Shown: positions 17,311-31,000 of the stretch, piece after piece | How positions within the stretch are numbered: the first letter of the stretch is position 1 | Layout of the letters: each line of letters opens with the position of its first letter | NCBI GenBank assembly: GCA_023168345.1 | Contig: AP025689.1 | Location: forward strand, 3,802,001-3,866,000 | Source: Lysinibacillus sp. PLM2 | GTDB taxonomy: Bacteria; Bacillota; Bacilli; Bacillales_A; Planococcaceae | Direction of reading: 5' to 3' | DNA length: 64,000 bases | The notes under the pieces: generated by a model | Databases searched by the model: none | What the model saw: only the letters and a program-made list of their open reading frames with translations | Told to the model about the DNA's origin: nothing | Program-made: the position numbers and the translations under genes

Positions 17311-17425
17311 GCGAAGCGACGTCCTACTCTCACAGGGGGAAGCCCCCAACTACCATCGGCGCTAAAGAGCTTAACTTCCGTGTTCGGTATGGGAACGGGT
17401 GTGACCTCTTTGCCATTATCACTTC
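17311..17425 (-). rRNA. rrf: 5S ribosomal RNA
   Basis: The minus strand has AGAGGTCACACCCGTTCCC, ATACCGAACACGGAAGTTAAG, CGCCGATGGTAGT and GTGAGAGTAGGACG, the standard 5S landmarks. Ends are approximate. Confidence 0.96.
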
Positions 17426-17536
17426 ACTTGCACATGGATGTGCTGGCTTCGCTGTTAGACGAAGTTCCTATTTAATTGAAAGAACTTTGTTCTCTCAAAA
17501 CTGGATAAAGACATTGAAATTGTTCAAGTTTGTTTT

Positions 17537-22327
<4,791 letters not shown>

Positions 22328-22491
22328 AAAGAAAATTTGATATAGCTCAAATTTTTGCTGGCATCATGTTTGATGTCCAAAATTTTGTTTCTCATTAACG
22401 AGGGTTAATGTAGAAACGTTTAATTCATTAACGTTTTGTTGTTCAGTTTTCAAGGTTCATTTTTGTTGCCGTTCGTAACAGCAACTTTTAT

Positions 22492-22594
22492 ATATTAACA
22501 TTTAAAATTACAAGTGTCAATATCTTTTTTATTTTTAATTATCGCGGTTATCAGCGACTTTTATATATTAACATCATTTATTCATGAAAGTCAA
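22492..22594 (-). promoter_or_regulatory. Tandem rRNA promoters P1 and P2
   Basis: P2: TTGACA (22515-22520), 17 bases, TAATAT (22492-22497). P1: TTGACT (22589-22594), 18 bases, TAATAT (22565-22570). Both -10 regions sit in the same GTTAATATATAAAAG string, the usual tandem design of Bacillales rRNA operons. Confidence 0.85.
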
Positions 22595-22662
22595 CATCAA
22601 TTCATAAGTTTTTAGGAGAGATATTTTTACTAGATAAAAACCTATTTTAAAGGGGAGAACAG

Positions 22663-23313
22663 ATGGTTCGTAAATTTACCATAATATTTGCATTCGCTTT
22701 ATTACTCTTCTTCTTGGTCTTTCCGCAAAAGAACTCTTTTATTTCTGTATTTAATATGACAGAGGAACCTATTGTGATTTCAAAAGGTAGTTATGGACAA
22801 TCAGTTATTATAGAAGTTTCTTTTTCGCATGACGGTTTTTTAGTTTGGCTTGATTCTTTATCACAGCCATACCCATTATTAATGTTAGACGCCGATTGGA
22901 TAGAACGTTCTCCGAAGTTTATCGAGACAATTAAAAAGAAAAACATACCCGTTGGATTGTTAGGAGGAAATGTGAATAGCGATTATTCCGTAGAACTATT
23001 TTATAAAGACGTACAAACTTTCGAGAAACATTTCAATTTCAAGCCTTTATGGTTTACGACAACAGGTTATCAATTCTCAGAAGAATTGAAGCAAGCTGTA
23101 TTTAATGAACAAATCAATATGTTATCTCCTACTTTTAAGTATAAAGAGGGAAGCAATTTTTCCGAATATAAAGGTGCCCTCATTTCAGTACAATTAAGTG
23201 AGAATAGCAATCCGAATTTTGAATCACTTACAGAATTTATTAGTTCCGCTAAATTTATATCTTTAGAAGAAAATATCTTTGGCTATACATTGAAAACGAA
23301 TAAACTCCCATAA
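22663..23313 (+). CDS. Degenerate polysaccharide-deacetylase-like exported protein
   Basis: A 216-residue protein with one N-terminal membrane segment (about residues 5-20). The fold may be NodB-like: LMLDADWIERSPKFIETIKKKNIPVGLLGG followed by FEKHFNFKPLWFTTTGYQFSEEL resembles late deacetylase strands. The catalytic Asp and the H-x3-H metal site are not visible, so activity is unlikely. It holds the position next to kbaA where pdaB (a spore deacetylase gene) is found in B. subtilis, so it may be a diverged relative; that is inference. Not firmly recognised. GGGGAG precedes the ATG. Confidence 0.6.
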   Translation: MVRKFTIIFAFALLLFFLVFPQKNSFISVFNMTEEPIVISKGSYGQSVIIEVSFSHDGFLVWLDSLSQPYPLLMLDADWIERSPKFIETIKKKNIPVGLLGGNVNSDYSVELFYKDVQTFEKHFNFKPLWFTTTGYQFSEELKQAVFNEQINMLSPTFKYKEGSNFSEYKGALISVQLSENSNPNFESLTEFISSAKFISLEENIFGYTLKTNKLP

Positions 23314-23316
23314 TTA

Positions 23317-23360
23317 CAAAAAGCTCGTACAACTTTTGAACAGTTTGTACGAGCTTTTTA
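23317..23360. terminator. Bidirectional terminator between the deacetylase-like gene and kbaA
   Basis: AAAAAGCTCGTACAA / TTGTACGAGCTTTTT stem, A-rich before and T-rich after, between two convergent genes. Confidence 0.9.
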
Positions 23361-23366
23361 CATAAA

Positions 23367-24050
23367 TTAAGCCTCTATTTTCTTGTTAACCGATTGGCGT
23401 CTTTCTTTTCTACGTGCTTCAAGCTTTTTTCGATCTTCATCCGATTTTGCATTATACTTCGGTAAAGCCAACAATTGGTATGCATTAACTGCTACAAGTG
23501 GGAATAATAACAATGCAACATAAGTATCGATATTTTCTTGTCTACCCATTAATGCAATTATCCATTCAAGAGAAGTTATAACAATCATAAAAAATAATGC
23601 TGAAACTAAAATGTGTTTTTTATCTGTTAATTGAACTTTTTTTATTGCCGTGGCGATTGCACCAAAAACTAAAACTAGTAATAATCCAATGTAGAATAAC
23701 CAATCCTTATAATCCTGTGCACTAGGTGCAAAACGGAATACAATTAAATCAAAAAGTACAATTACAATTAATAACGTTTGTACCCAATTCCATAAAGTTA
23801 ATGTTCTAAACACACCAACGCCAACTTGATGTATTGTTAAATATGCGAAAAAACCGGCCTGTGCAATAACACTCATAGTAAAACCTAAAAGAATCATCCA
23901 ACCAAAAGCAGCGATAAACTCAACGATATCACCGTTGGCTAAATATGGTTGGAAAAAGTTCCAACGAATGATAACACCAGCAACACCCGTGACGATGCCG
24001 CCAATAGCCATACACATGAAGAAAAATTTAATCCAATTTCGTATTGTCAC
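23367..24050 (-). CDS. kbaA: KinB-signalling pathway activator KbaA
   Basis: A 227-residue integral membrane protein with about six hydrophobic helices and a basic C-terminus (KKLEARRKERRQS). It is similar to KbaA, which activates the KinB kinase branch of the sporulation phosphorelay. The GTG at 24050 (MTIRNWIKFFF) is chosen because GGGGG lies 9 bases upstream and the N-terminus then matches the family; the longer frame adds 15 residues without a site. Its place between gerD and the rRNA operon also fits. Confidence 0.88.
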   Translation of the reverse strand: MTIRNWIKFFFMCMAIGGIVTGVAGVIIRWNFFQPYLANGDIVEFIAAFGWMILLGFTMSVIAQAGFFAYLTIHQVGVGVFRTLTLWNWVQTLLIVIVLFDLIVFRFAPSAQDYKDWLFYIGLLLVLVFGAIATAIKKVQLTDKKHILVSALFFMIVITSLEWIIALMGRQENIDTYVALLLFPLVAVNAYQLLALPKYNAKSDEDRKKLEARRKERRQSVNKKIEA

Positions 24051-24202
24051 GACAATTGTCCCCCATTTTTTAATTATCCTAATACATTTTAGCAATCGTT
24101 TGTTAAAAAAGCTATCGAAGTAATAAAGGTATACATATAATGCTCTGATTTGTGAACAATAATTGAAAGAGAGCCTTTATATTTAAGAAAGGACTGATAA
24201 AC

Positions 24203-24826
24203 GTGTTGAATCGGATATTTTCCATGATGTTTGTTTTATTACTTTTAACAAGTTGTTCTGATAATCAAGGCCAATCCATGTCCTATGATGAAATAAAGAA
24301 AATCATGATTGATTCCATTCAAACAGAGGACGGGAAAAAAGCTTTACGTCAGCTTCTTGAGGATCCAAGTATTCGTGAACTGATCGTGCTAGAGCATGAT
24401 GAAGTTGAAACTGCAATTAAGAATACTTTACTATCTGAAGATGCACAGGATTTTTGGAAAAAAACATTTGAAGATCCAGCTTTTAAGGAATCTATAGCAA
24501 AAAGTATGAAAGACCAACAAACGGAAATAATGCAAGATCTTATAAAGAATGCTACATTCCAAGAAGACTTAATCACATTTTTCGGTCAGTCTGAAATGCA
24601 AAAGCAATTGGAAACTATTTTAAAAAGCTCAACTCTTCGCAAGCAAATGGAAGAAGTAGTAATGCAAACAATTGATGATCCTCTACTACAAACTAAATGG
24701 CAGGATCTGATTAAAAAAGCAGGTGAAACTTCTGGAGGCGGCGAATCTGGCGGTGAGTCAGGTGGTGGCGGCGGCTCTGGGGGCGGCGGAGGTTCCGGTG
24801 GTGGCCAAGGTGAATCTGGAAGCTAA
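24203..24826 (+). CDS. gerD: Spore germination lipoprotein GerD
   Basis: A 207-residue lipoprotein. Signal peptide residues 1-17 end in the lipobox LLTSC (Cys18). The helical middle has repeated (E/D)xPxxxxxI units (LEDPSIRELI, FEDPAFKESI, IDDPLLQTKW). The last 36 residues are almost all Gly, Ser and Glu. GerD is needed to cluster germinant receptors in the spore inner membrane. Convergent with salA, as in B. subtilis, and presumably forespore expressed. Confidence 0.95.
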   Translation: MLNRIFSMMFVLLLLTSCSDNQGQSMSYDEIKKIMIDSIQTEDGKKALRQLLEDPSIRELIVLEHDEVETAIKNTLLSEDAQDFWKKTFEDPAFKESIAKSMKDQQTEIMQDLIKNATFQEDLITFFGQSEMQKQLETILKSSTLRKQMEEVVMQTIDDPLLQTKWQDLIKKAGETSGGGESGGESGGGGGSGGGGGSGGGQGESGS

Positions 24827-24837
24827 AATATTATATA

Positions 24838-24876
24838 AAAAAGCGGACTGCATTAAGGGAGTCCGCTTGTTTTTTG
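24838..24876. terminator. Bidirectional terminator between gerD and salA
   Basis: AAGCGGACT / AGTCCGCTT stem flanked by A-run and T-run, between convergent stops. Confidence 0.92.
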
Positions 24877-24880
24877 CTTA

Positions 24881-25948
24881 TTATTTTTCTAATTGTTCAA
24901 TTACTTTTTGAGCAATATCTATATAAATTTTACCCGTCGGATGTTCTTCGTCATAAACGGATGGAGCAAAATCCTCTTTCGACCAATCTGGTTGTCCAAG
25001 TGGTACTTGACCTAATAATTCTGTGCGTAGTTCATCAGCAAGTTTAGGTCCTCCACCTTTACCGAAAACATACTCCTTCTCACCCGTTACTTTCGATTCA
25101 AACCAAGACATGTTTTCAATAACACCTAAAATGTCATGATTTGTTTGTAATGCCATTGCACCAGCTCGGGCAGCAACAAATGCAGCTGTTGGATGTGGAG
25201 TCGTAACAATAATTTCTTTTGAAGTTGGCAATGCTTGGTGAATATCTAGTGCTACGTCACCTGTACCTGGTGGTAAGTCTAATAGTAGGTAATCAAGCTC
25301 TCCCCAATCTACATCACGGAAGAATTGATCTAACACTTTCCCTAACATCGGCCCACGCCAAACGATTGGTGCATTATTTTCAACAAAGAATCCCATTGAA
25401 ATAACCTTTACACCCATACGATCAACGGGATAAATGCTATTATCTTTTACGACCGGCATTTCTTGGATACCCATCATATCAGGAACACTGAATCCATAAA
25501 TATCCGCATCGATTAAGCCTACTTTTTTACCTAAACGTGAAAGCGCTACTGCTAAGTTAACGGATACTGTCGATTTACCAACGCCACCTTTACCCGATGC
25601 AATCGCTATCACTTGAACAGTTGATAAAGGTGATAAGATATCATGTGATTCACTTTGTGTTGCTTGGCCACGGAAGCTTTCCAATACTTCTGGTGACAAT
25701 TCTTCAAAACGAATACCAACTGATGCAGCACCTGCTTCTTTTAATACTTCTACAATTTTCATTTGTAATTGCATTTGTTCAGGTGTATTTGTTTTTGCAA
25801 TTGCAACCTTGACGCTAACATGGTTCTTTTCTTCTTTAATCGTTACACCTACGATACCGCTAGTTTCTGCTAATGTTTTATGTAAAAATGGGTCTTCTAA
25901 TTTTCCTAAAACTTCTCTGACTTGTTGTTCGTTTATCACTAGAAACAC
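24881..25948 (-). CDS. salA: Mrp/NBP35-family P-loop ATPase SalA
   Basis: A 355-residue protein. An N-terminal MIP18/DUF59-type domain (residues 1-95) is followed by the Mrp ATPase: IASGKGGVGKSTVSVNLA deviant Walker A, GLIDADIYGFSVPDM, and LLDLPPGTGDVALDI. The family carries iron-sulfur clusters in some bacteria; in B. subtilis SalA is a regulator that represses scoC. The usual CxxC cluster motif near the C-terminus is absent here, as in SalA. Position between cwlD and gerD supports the name. Confidence 0.92.
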   Translation of the reverse strand: MFLVINEQQVREVLGKLEDPFLHKTLAETSGIVGVTIKEEKNHVSVKVAIAKTNTPEQMQLQMKIVEVLKEAGAASVGIRFEELSPEVLESFRGQATQSESHDILSPLSTVQVIAIASGKGGVGKSTVSVNLAVALSRLGKKVGLIDADIYGFSVPDMMGIQEMPVVKDNSIYPVDRMGVKVISMGFFVENNAPIVWRGPMLGKVLDQFFRDVDWGELDYLLLDLPPGTGDVALDIHQALPTSKEIIVTTPHPTAAFVAARAGAMALQTNHDILGVIENMSWFESKVTGEKEYVFGKGGGPKLADELRTELLGQVPLGQPDWSKEDFAPSVYDEEHPTGKIYIDIAQKVIEQLEK

Positions 25949-26018
25949 TCCCCTATTTTTGGTTCCGTTTTTAGTATATCACACTGCATGACAGTGCAAA
26001 GTATAACGACTTTTTTAG

Positions 26019-26732
26019 TTATTCGAATTCCATATTTACATAATTTTCGATGCCATCAACAATTGCGGTAGCCATTTTTTCTTGGTAACTATCGTCTGAC
26101 AATAGTGCTCGCTCTTCATCATTACTTAAAAAACCTGTTTCAATTAATACTGCTGGAACTTCAGCTTTTTTCAAGAGATAAATTTGTTTAATGGCTAGAG
26201 CTTCTCTGTCTGTATTTTGTAAGCTGTTTTTTATTGAGTCTTGTACAGATTTTGCTAATAATTCGCTATTTGGATGCCCGTCTTGATGATAAAACACTTG
26301 TGCACCACGCCATTTCGCTTCAGGGATTGCATTTGCATGAATGGTAATAAAGATTTCAGGTTCGTTCGATTTTACAATTTCCTCACGTAAAAAGATATCT
26401 TGTTTCTTTCGTTCTCTTAATGTAGGGAATTCTTCACTTGGTGCATGCTCGTCTAATACATCTCCATCCGTATTTCTCGTCATTACAACTTCAGCGCCCA
26501 TTCGTTTCAATTGACTTTCAACTTTCTGAGCGATTGCAAGCGTAACATCCTTTTCAATTACCGATTGAGATGATGCTCCCCCATCAACTCCACCATGACC
26601 AGCATCTACAACAATTTTGACACCACCTAATGGTTCAGGTAAAAAGAACTTTCTGTCTGAAGCGCTTGTCTCATATACAACCACCGCAAGACAAACTAAT
26701 AAAATTACAATTAGTGCAAGCCATCGTTTCAA
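26019..26732 (-). CDS. cwlD: N-acetylmuramoyl-L-alanine amidase CwlD
   Basis: A 237-residue amidase, the same length as B. subtilis CwlD, needed to make muramic-delta-lactam in spore cortex. One N-terminal membrane segment (residues 4-20) precedes the amidase_3 domain: VVDAGHGGVDGGA (zinc His), E in SVIEKDVTLAI, TIHANA, and AVLIETGFLSNDEE (catalytic Glu). The TTG at 26732 follows GGCGGTG by 8 bases; the longer frame would start inside the ribosome site. Confidence 0.94.
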   Translation of the reverse strand: MKRWLALIVILLVCLAVVVYETSASDRKFFLPEPLGGVKIVVDAGHGGVDGGASSQSVIEKDVTLAIAQKVESQLKRMGAEVVMTRNTDGDVLDEHAPSEEFPTLRERKKQDIFLREEIVKSNEPEIFITIHANAIPEAKWRGAQVFYHQDGHPNSELLAKSVQDSIKNSLQNTDREALAIKQIYLLKKAEVPAVLIETGFLSNDEERALLSDDSYQEKMATAIVDGIENYVNMEFE

Positions 26733-26881
26733 AACTATTACACCGCCTTTTTGCAACCTTTTGCACTACTATACGCTAGGAAAGCAACTTGTATGCGTAA
26801 AGTTTTGAATATGAAAAAATAGTTTATTTATGACTAACTATTTTTCTAAAAGTTTTTCGTTCTATCATCTAAATTTTTAAA

Positions 26882-26914
26882 AAAGCTGCCCACCTATAGA
26901 AAGATGGACAGCAA
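26882..26914 (-). terminator. ABC exporter operon terminator
   Basis: GCTGCCCACCT / AGATGGACAGC stem with a 6-base loop, followed by Ts on the minus strand, just after the stop at 26924. Confidence 0.85.
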
Positions 26915-26923
26915 ATGAGTCTA

Positions 26924-28759
26924 TTATTGTACTTGAAGTTGATTTTGTAGGTTTGCATAAAAACCGCGCTGATTCATTAATGTTTGATGATTTCCTTGCT
27001 CGATAATAGACCCATCTTTAATGACAAGAATTTGGTCCGCATTTTCAATGGTTTTTAACCGATGAGCAATAACAAAGCTTGTACGGCCCTTCATCAGATT
27101 ATTTAATCCTTTTTGAATATGAACCTCCGTCATCGTATCTACACTAGATGTTGCCTCATCTAATATTAAAATATCTGGATCTTCTAAAATTGCCCTCGCA
27201 ATGGCAATTAACTGCCGTTGCCCTTGACTTAGGTTCATACCACCTGAGACGAGCATCGTGTCATATTGCTGCGGTAAATATTTTATAAAGCTATGGGCAA
27301 AGGCGATTTTAGCAGCTTGCTTAACTTCTTCATCCGTTGCATCGAGCTTACCATAACGGATATTTTCCCTTACCGTACCAGAAAATAAATAAGTATCTTG
27401 TAATACGACACCTATATGCTCTCTTATATTTTCCATTTTATAATGTTTAATATTTTCTCCATCAATTAAGATTTCTCCACTTGTTGTATCATAGAACCGA
27501 TTCAACAATTGAATAATCGTAGTTTTCCCAGAACCTGTTGGACCAACAAGTGCAACAGTCTCCCCTGCTTTTGCATGGAAAGAAATATTTTTCAGTACAG
27601 ATTTTTCATCATTGTAACGGAAATAAACATTTCGAAACATTACTTCGCCTATGAATTTATCCTTTGTTATAGCATTCGGAATATCCTTGACTTCCTCCTC
27701 TTCATCCATTATTTCAAACACACGCTCAGCTCCAGCGATGGCTGATTGGAATGTATTTAATAAGTTGGATAATTGATTGATTGGACGCAAAAATTGGCGA
27801 GAGTAAGTTGCAAATGATGCAATAATACCTATTGTAACTAGATTATTTATCGACATTAATGCCCCTACTCCTACAACTATCCCTAAGCCTAATGTGTTAA
27901 TAAAGTTATTCATCGGGCCCATTAATCCAGATACAATTTCTGCCCGCATTGCTGAACTTCTTAGTTTTTCATTCGCTTCATGGAATTGTTCAATCGTTTG
28001 TGCTTCTTTTCCGAATAATGTTGTTATATCTGAGTTTGAAATGGATTCTGCTATAAATCCATTCAAGATTCCTAGGTCTTTTTGTCTTTGGGCGTAGTTT
28101 TTACTACTACGTTTAATAATTTGTTTTGCTGACCATAAAATACAAGGAATAATAAGCATTGTCACAATTGCTAGTATCCAGTTTAAATAAAGCATCGCTA
28201 TAGCAGTACCAATCACCGTCAAGACAGTGGAAATGATTTGAAGAACACTTTGAGAAAGGGCAACGTTTAAATTTTCTATATCATTTGTCATTCGACTCAT
28301 TAAATCACCTTGTTGCCTCTTATCAAAGGACGCAAGCGGCAGCACTTGGAACTTTTTGAATAAGTGCTGCCGGAGCTGCCATATCGATTTTTGTGATACG
28401 TGAATCATGACAAAGGTTTGCAACCACGTTAATATTGCCCCTACAATATAAATGGCTGTTAATAGAACAATCATCCGAATTGCCCCAGCAATATCTTTTG
28501 GCAATATATAATGATCGATAATAATCCCGATTATTAACGGGCCCAGTATGCTTAGGATTGATGAAAAAATGACAAATACGATGGCACTTATTAAGCCAAT
28601 ACGCTCATTTTTCAAATAAGTCCATATCCTTCTTATTGTTGCTTTTTGATTTTTTGCCTTTTCAGCGGGACCATTAAATCTACCACCTGGGTGTTTTAAA
28701 GGTGATCTTGGCATAGATCTATTTTGTGGTAAAGGTGGTTGAGTGGCTGATTTATTCAC
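26924..28759 (-). CDS. Heterodimeric ABC exporter subunit (YfiC-like)
   Basis: A 611-residue fused exporter: a 45-residue basic N-terminal tail, six transmembrane helices (about 55-340), then the nucleotide-binding domain with GPTGSGKTT, signature LSQGQRQ and Walker B ILILDEATSS with the catalytic Glu. The signature has Gln in place of Gly. Size and features match the YfiB/YfiC-type multidrug exporters. It overlaps the upstream half-transporter by 8 bases. Substrate unknown. Confidence 0.9.
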   Translation of the reverse strand: MNKSATQPPLPQNRSMPRSPLKHPGGRFNGPAEKAKNQKATIRRIWTYLKNERIGLISAIVFVIFSSILSILGPLIIGIIIDHYILPKDIAGAIRMIVLLTAIYIVGAILTWLQTFVMIHVSQKSIWQLRQHLFKKFQVLPLASFDKRQQGDLMSRMTNDIENLNVALSQSVLQIISTVLTVIGTAIAMLYLNWILAIVTMLIIPCILWSAKQIIKRSSKNYAQRQKDLGILNGFIAESISNSDITTLFGKEAQTIEQFHEANEKLRSSAMRAEIVSGLMGPMNNFINTLGLGIVVGVGALMSINNLVTIGIIASFATYSRQFLRPINQLSNLLNTFQSAIAGAERVFEIMDEEEEVKDIPNAITKDKFIGEVMFRNVYFRYNDEKSVLKNISFHAKAGETVALVGPTGSGKTTIIQLLNRFYDTTSGEILIDGENIKHYKMENIREHIGVVLQDTYLFSGTVRENIRYGKLDATDEEVKQAAKIAFAHSFIKYLPQQYDTMLVSGGMNLSQGQRQLIAIARAILEDPDILILDEATSSVDTMTEVHIQKGLNNLMKGRTSFVIAHRLKTIENADQILVIKDGSIIEQGNHQTLMNQRGFYANLQNQLQVQ

Positions 28760-30491
28760 TTAACACACCCCCCTTTACAATTTGTGTTTCAACAATTTCT
28801 TGGTACGTTTTGTTTCCCTGCAATAGTTCCTCATGTGTTCCATGTCCAACTATATAACCATCATCCAACACGAATATTTGGTCTGCATAGCGGATGGAGG
28901 AAACCTTTGAAGACACGATAAACTTGGTAGTATCCTCGAAGTTTTCCTTAATCGCTTTTTGAATGTTTTTTTCGGAAATACTATCAACTGCAGATGTTGT
29001 ATCATCCAAAATTAAAATCGAAGGCTTTCTAACAAAGGCACGAGCCATTGCAAGCCTCTGTTTTTGTCCCCCCGATAAATTCGTTGCTCCCTGAGAAACA
29101 ACATGTTTTTCTTTCGCATCAAACCTTTCTACAAACTCATAGGCTTGAGAAGATTGTAAAGCTTCAATTATTTCTTCAAACGTCGCATCTTCTTTTCCGT
29201 ATTTCACATTTTCTTCAATTGATTTTGAAAAAAGTGTTGCTCGTTGTGGCGCAAAGGCAATCGCCTGGCGCAATGTTTGTAAGTCTAATTGTTTAATTGG
29301 AATTCCATCAATTTTGATTTCACCTTCTGTTACATCAAATAGTCGGGGAATTAATTTTACAATCGTCGATTTCCCACTTCCTGTTGCACCGATAATACCG
29401 ATTGTTTCACCTGAACGAGCTTTGAATGAAATATTTTTTAGAACAGGTTCATTTTCTTCGATATACGTAAAGCTAACTTGATCAAATTCTACCTCACCTT
29501 TTAGAGTTGTAGTCTTCGCATTTTCGCCTGATTTAATATCTGGCGTTTCCTCTAGCACATCTACAATACGTTTGGCACTTGGTAATGCGCGTGCAATTTG
29601 CATTAATACCGCAGACGAACTCATCAACCCACCCATCACCATCATTAAATAGTTGATAAATGCAACGATAACGCCTACTTGGATCGTGCCGTTCTCTACT
29701 TTAATTGCTCCTAGCCATAATGCTAAGATAATCCCTATATTCACAACAAACATTGTTAAAGGACCTAGTATTCCGATAATTTGATCAGCTCGAATATTTC
29801 TTTTCATTAGTGATCCGTTAACCTCAGTAAACTGGTCAATTTGATGGTTTTTACGATTGTAAGCTTTAATCACTCGAATACCAGCTAAGTTTTCCTGTAC
29901 CTTCGTGTTTACTTGGTCGATTGCTTCTTGCACTTTTAAAAACAGTTTCCCCGATATTTTCGTAAAGAAAAATATCGAGAAGGCTAATATAGGAACGACA
30001 AACAATAATACTGGAAACAATTCCCTTGCAGTAAAGAAGATAATAATAATAGCACCGATAAATGTTAAAGGTCCGCGCACAAATACTTTTAACAGCATCA
30101 TAAGCGCTCGTTGTATCATTTCCACGTCGCTTGTAATGTTCGTGATTAACTTCCCAAGGGTAAAATGGTCTTTATTTCGATTTGAGAAATATGTAATTGT
30201 TTGATATAAGTCTTTTCTTATATCTGTCGCAAAATTTACTGACGCTTTTGTTGCATAGATTGAACAACCTACACCACCCACTAAACCTAAAATAGCGCAT
30301 AGTATCATCAGACCGAACATCGTCATAACATATGGACTATCCTTATTGGCGATGCCATCATCAATGATATGTTTCATAATCGTTGGTTGCAGTAAATCCA
30401 TCGCAACTTCTAATATCATTAAGATTGGTGCAATAATTGCAAATAACAAATAGGGCTTTATATATTTTTTTAACCTTGATATCGCATGCAT
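28752..30491 (-). CDS. Heterodimeric ABC exporter subunit with degenerate ATP site (YfiB-like)
   Basis: A 579-residue half-transporter: six helices (about 15-310), GATGSGKST, normal signature LSGGQKQ, but Walker B ends ILILDDTTSA, with Asp in place of the catalytic Glu. Together with the LSQGQ signature of its partner, one composite site is degenerate and the other is canonical, the asymmetric pattern of heterodimeric exporters. Coupled to the 611-residue partner by an 8-base overlap. Confidence 0.9.
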   Translation of the reverse strand: MHAISRLKKYIKPYLLFAIIAPILMILEVAMDLLQPTIMKHIIDDGIANKDSPYVMTMFGLMILCAILGLVGGVGCSIYATKASVNFATDIRKDLYQTITYFSNRNKDHFTLGKLITNITSDVEMIQRALMMLLKVFVRGPLTFIGAIIIIFFTARELFPVLLFVVPILAFSIFFFTKISGKLFLKVQEAIDQVNTKVQENLAGIRVIKAYNRKNHQIDQFTEVNGSLMKRNIRADQIIGILGPLTMFVVNIGIILALWLGAIKVENGTIQVGVIVAFINYLMMVMGGLMSSSAVLMQIARALPSAKRIVDVLEETPDIKSGENAKTTTLKGEVEFDQVSFTYIEENEPVLKNISFKARSGETIGIIGATGSGKSTIVKLIPRLFDVTEGEIKIDGIPIKQLDLQTLRQAIAFAPQRATLFSKSIEENVKYGKEDATFEEIIEALQSSQAYEFVERFDAKEKHVVSQGATNLSGGQKQRLAMARAFVRKPSILILDDTTSAVDSISEKNIQKAIKENFEDTTKFIVSSKVSSIRYADQIFVLDDGYIVGHGTHEELLQGNKTYQEIVETQIVKGGVLSE

Positions 30492-30528
30492 TCTAACCTC
30501 TCTCTTTCCGAATACCTAAGAAATCTAG

Positions 30529-30828
30529 CTACTCCTCTTCCAGTTCTAAAGATAATTCATCTAATTCAAAAGCAGCTTTAAAATCGTTCATAATGGATTC
30601 CGTTGCTTTCAGTTCTCCTGCAATAACTGTTTGAATCGATTGGTATTCAGGAGATGCTAATTGTTTTTTTAACGTGTCTCTTTTTATCGTTAACTTTTCA
30701 TAAAAAGCTAATGCTCTACCGCGTCTAAAGGTTTTAGCACTACTTCGCCCCTTCTCTCTTCTATCGGCCATCTTCCTTCGATTCGAGCGGTGCCCTTCAT
30801 GTAAATGGACGTTTTGTTCCTTTTCCAC
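30529..30828 (-). CDS. Small charged helical protein leading the ABC exporter operon
   Basis: A 99-residue, highly charged protein (basic N-terminal half EGHRSNRRKMADRREKGR, acidic end ELSLELEEE), predicted helical. No domain recognised and no DNA-binding fold evident. The GTG at 30828 is chosen because AGAGGTG lies just upstream; the longer frame reads through the TGTATACA operator. It is 37 bases before the exporter genes and likely co-transcribed, so it may regulate or assist the exporter. Confidence 0.6.
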   Translation of the reverse strand: MEKEQNVHLHEGHRSNRRKMADRREKGRSSAKTFRRGRALAFYEKLTIKRDTLKKQLASPEYQSIQTVIAGELKATESIMNDFKAAFELDELSLELEEE

Positions 30829-30843
30829 AACCATCACCTCTTG

Positions 30844-30872
30844 CATACAATTGTATACATTTGTATACATCC
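30844..30872 (-). promoter_or_regulatory. TGTATACA repeat operator
   Basis: Two spaced palindromes, TGTATACA and GTATACAATTGTATGC-like, occupy 30844-30872 immediately upstream of the operon's first gene. Repeats of this type are bound by GntR-family (YtrA subgroup) repressors; no such gene is nearby. Confidence 0.55.
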
Positions 30873-31000
30873 CTTCAATCCTTTTTTACATTTTCTTTGA
30901 TAGTTGAAGAATTCCATCGCTATTTTGCAAAATACTTCTTAATACGAGGAATTTTATCTATAATGGCTATAATAAAAATTTATTTAAAAGAGGGGTTTCT

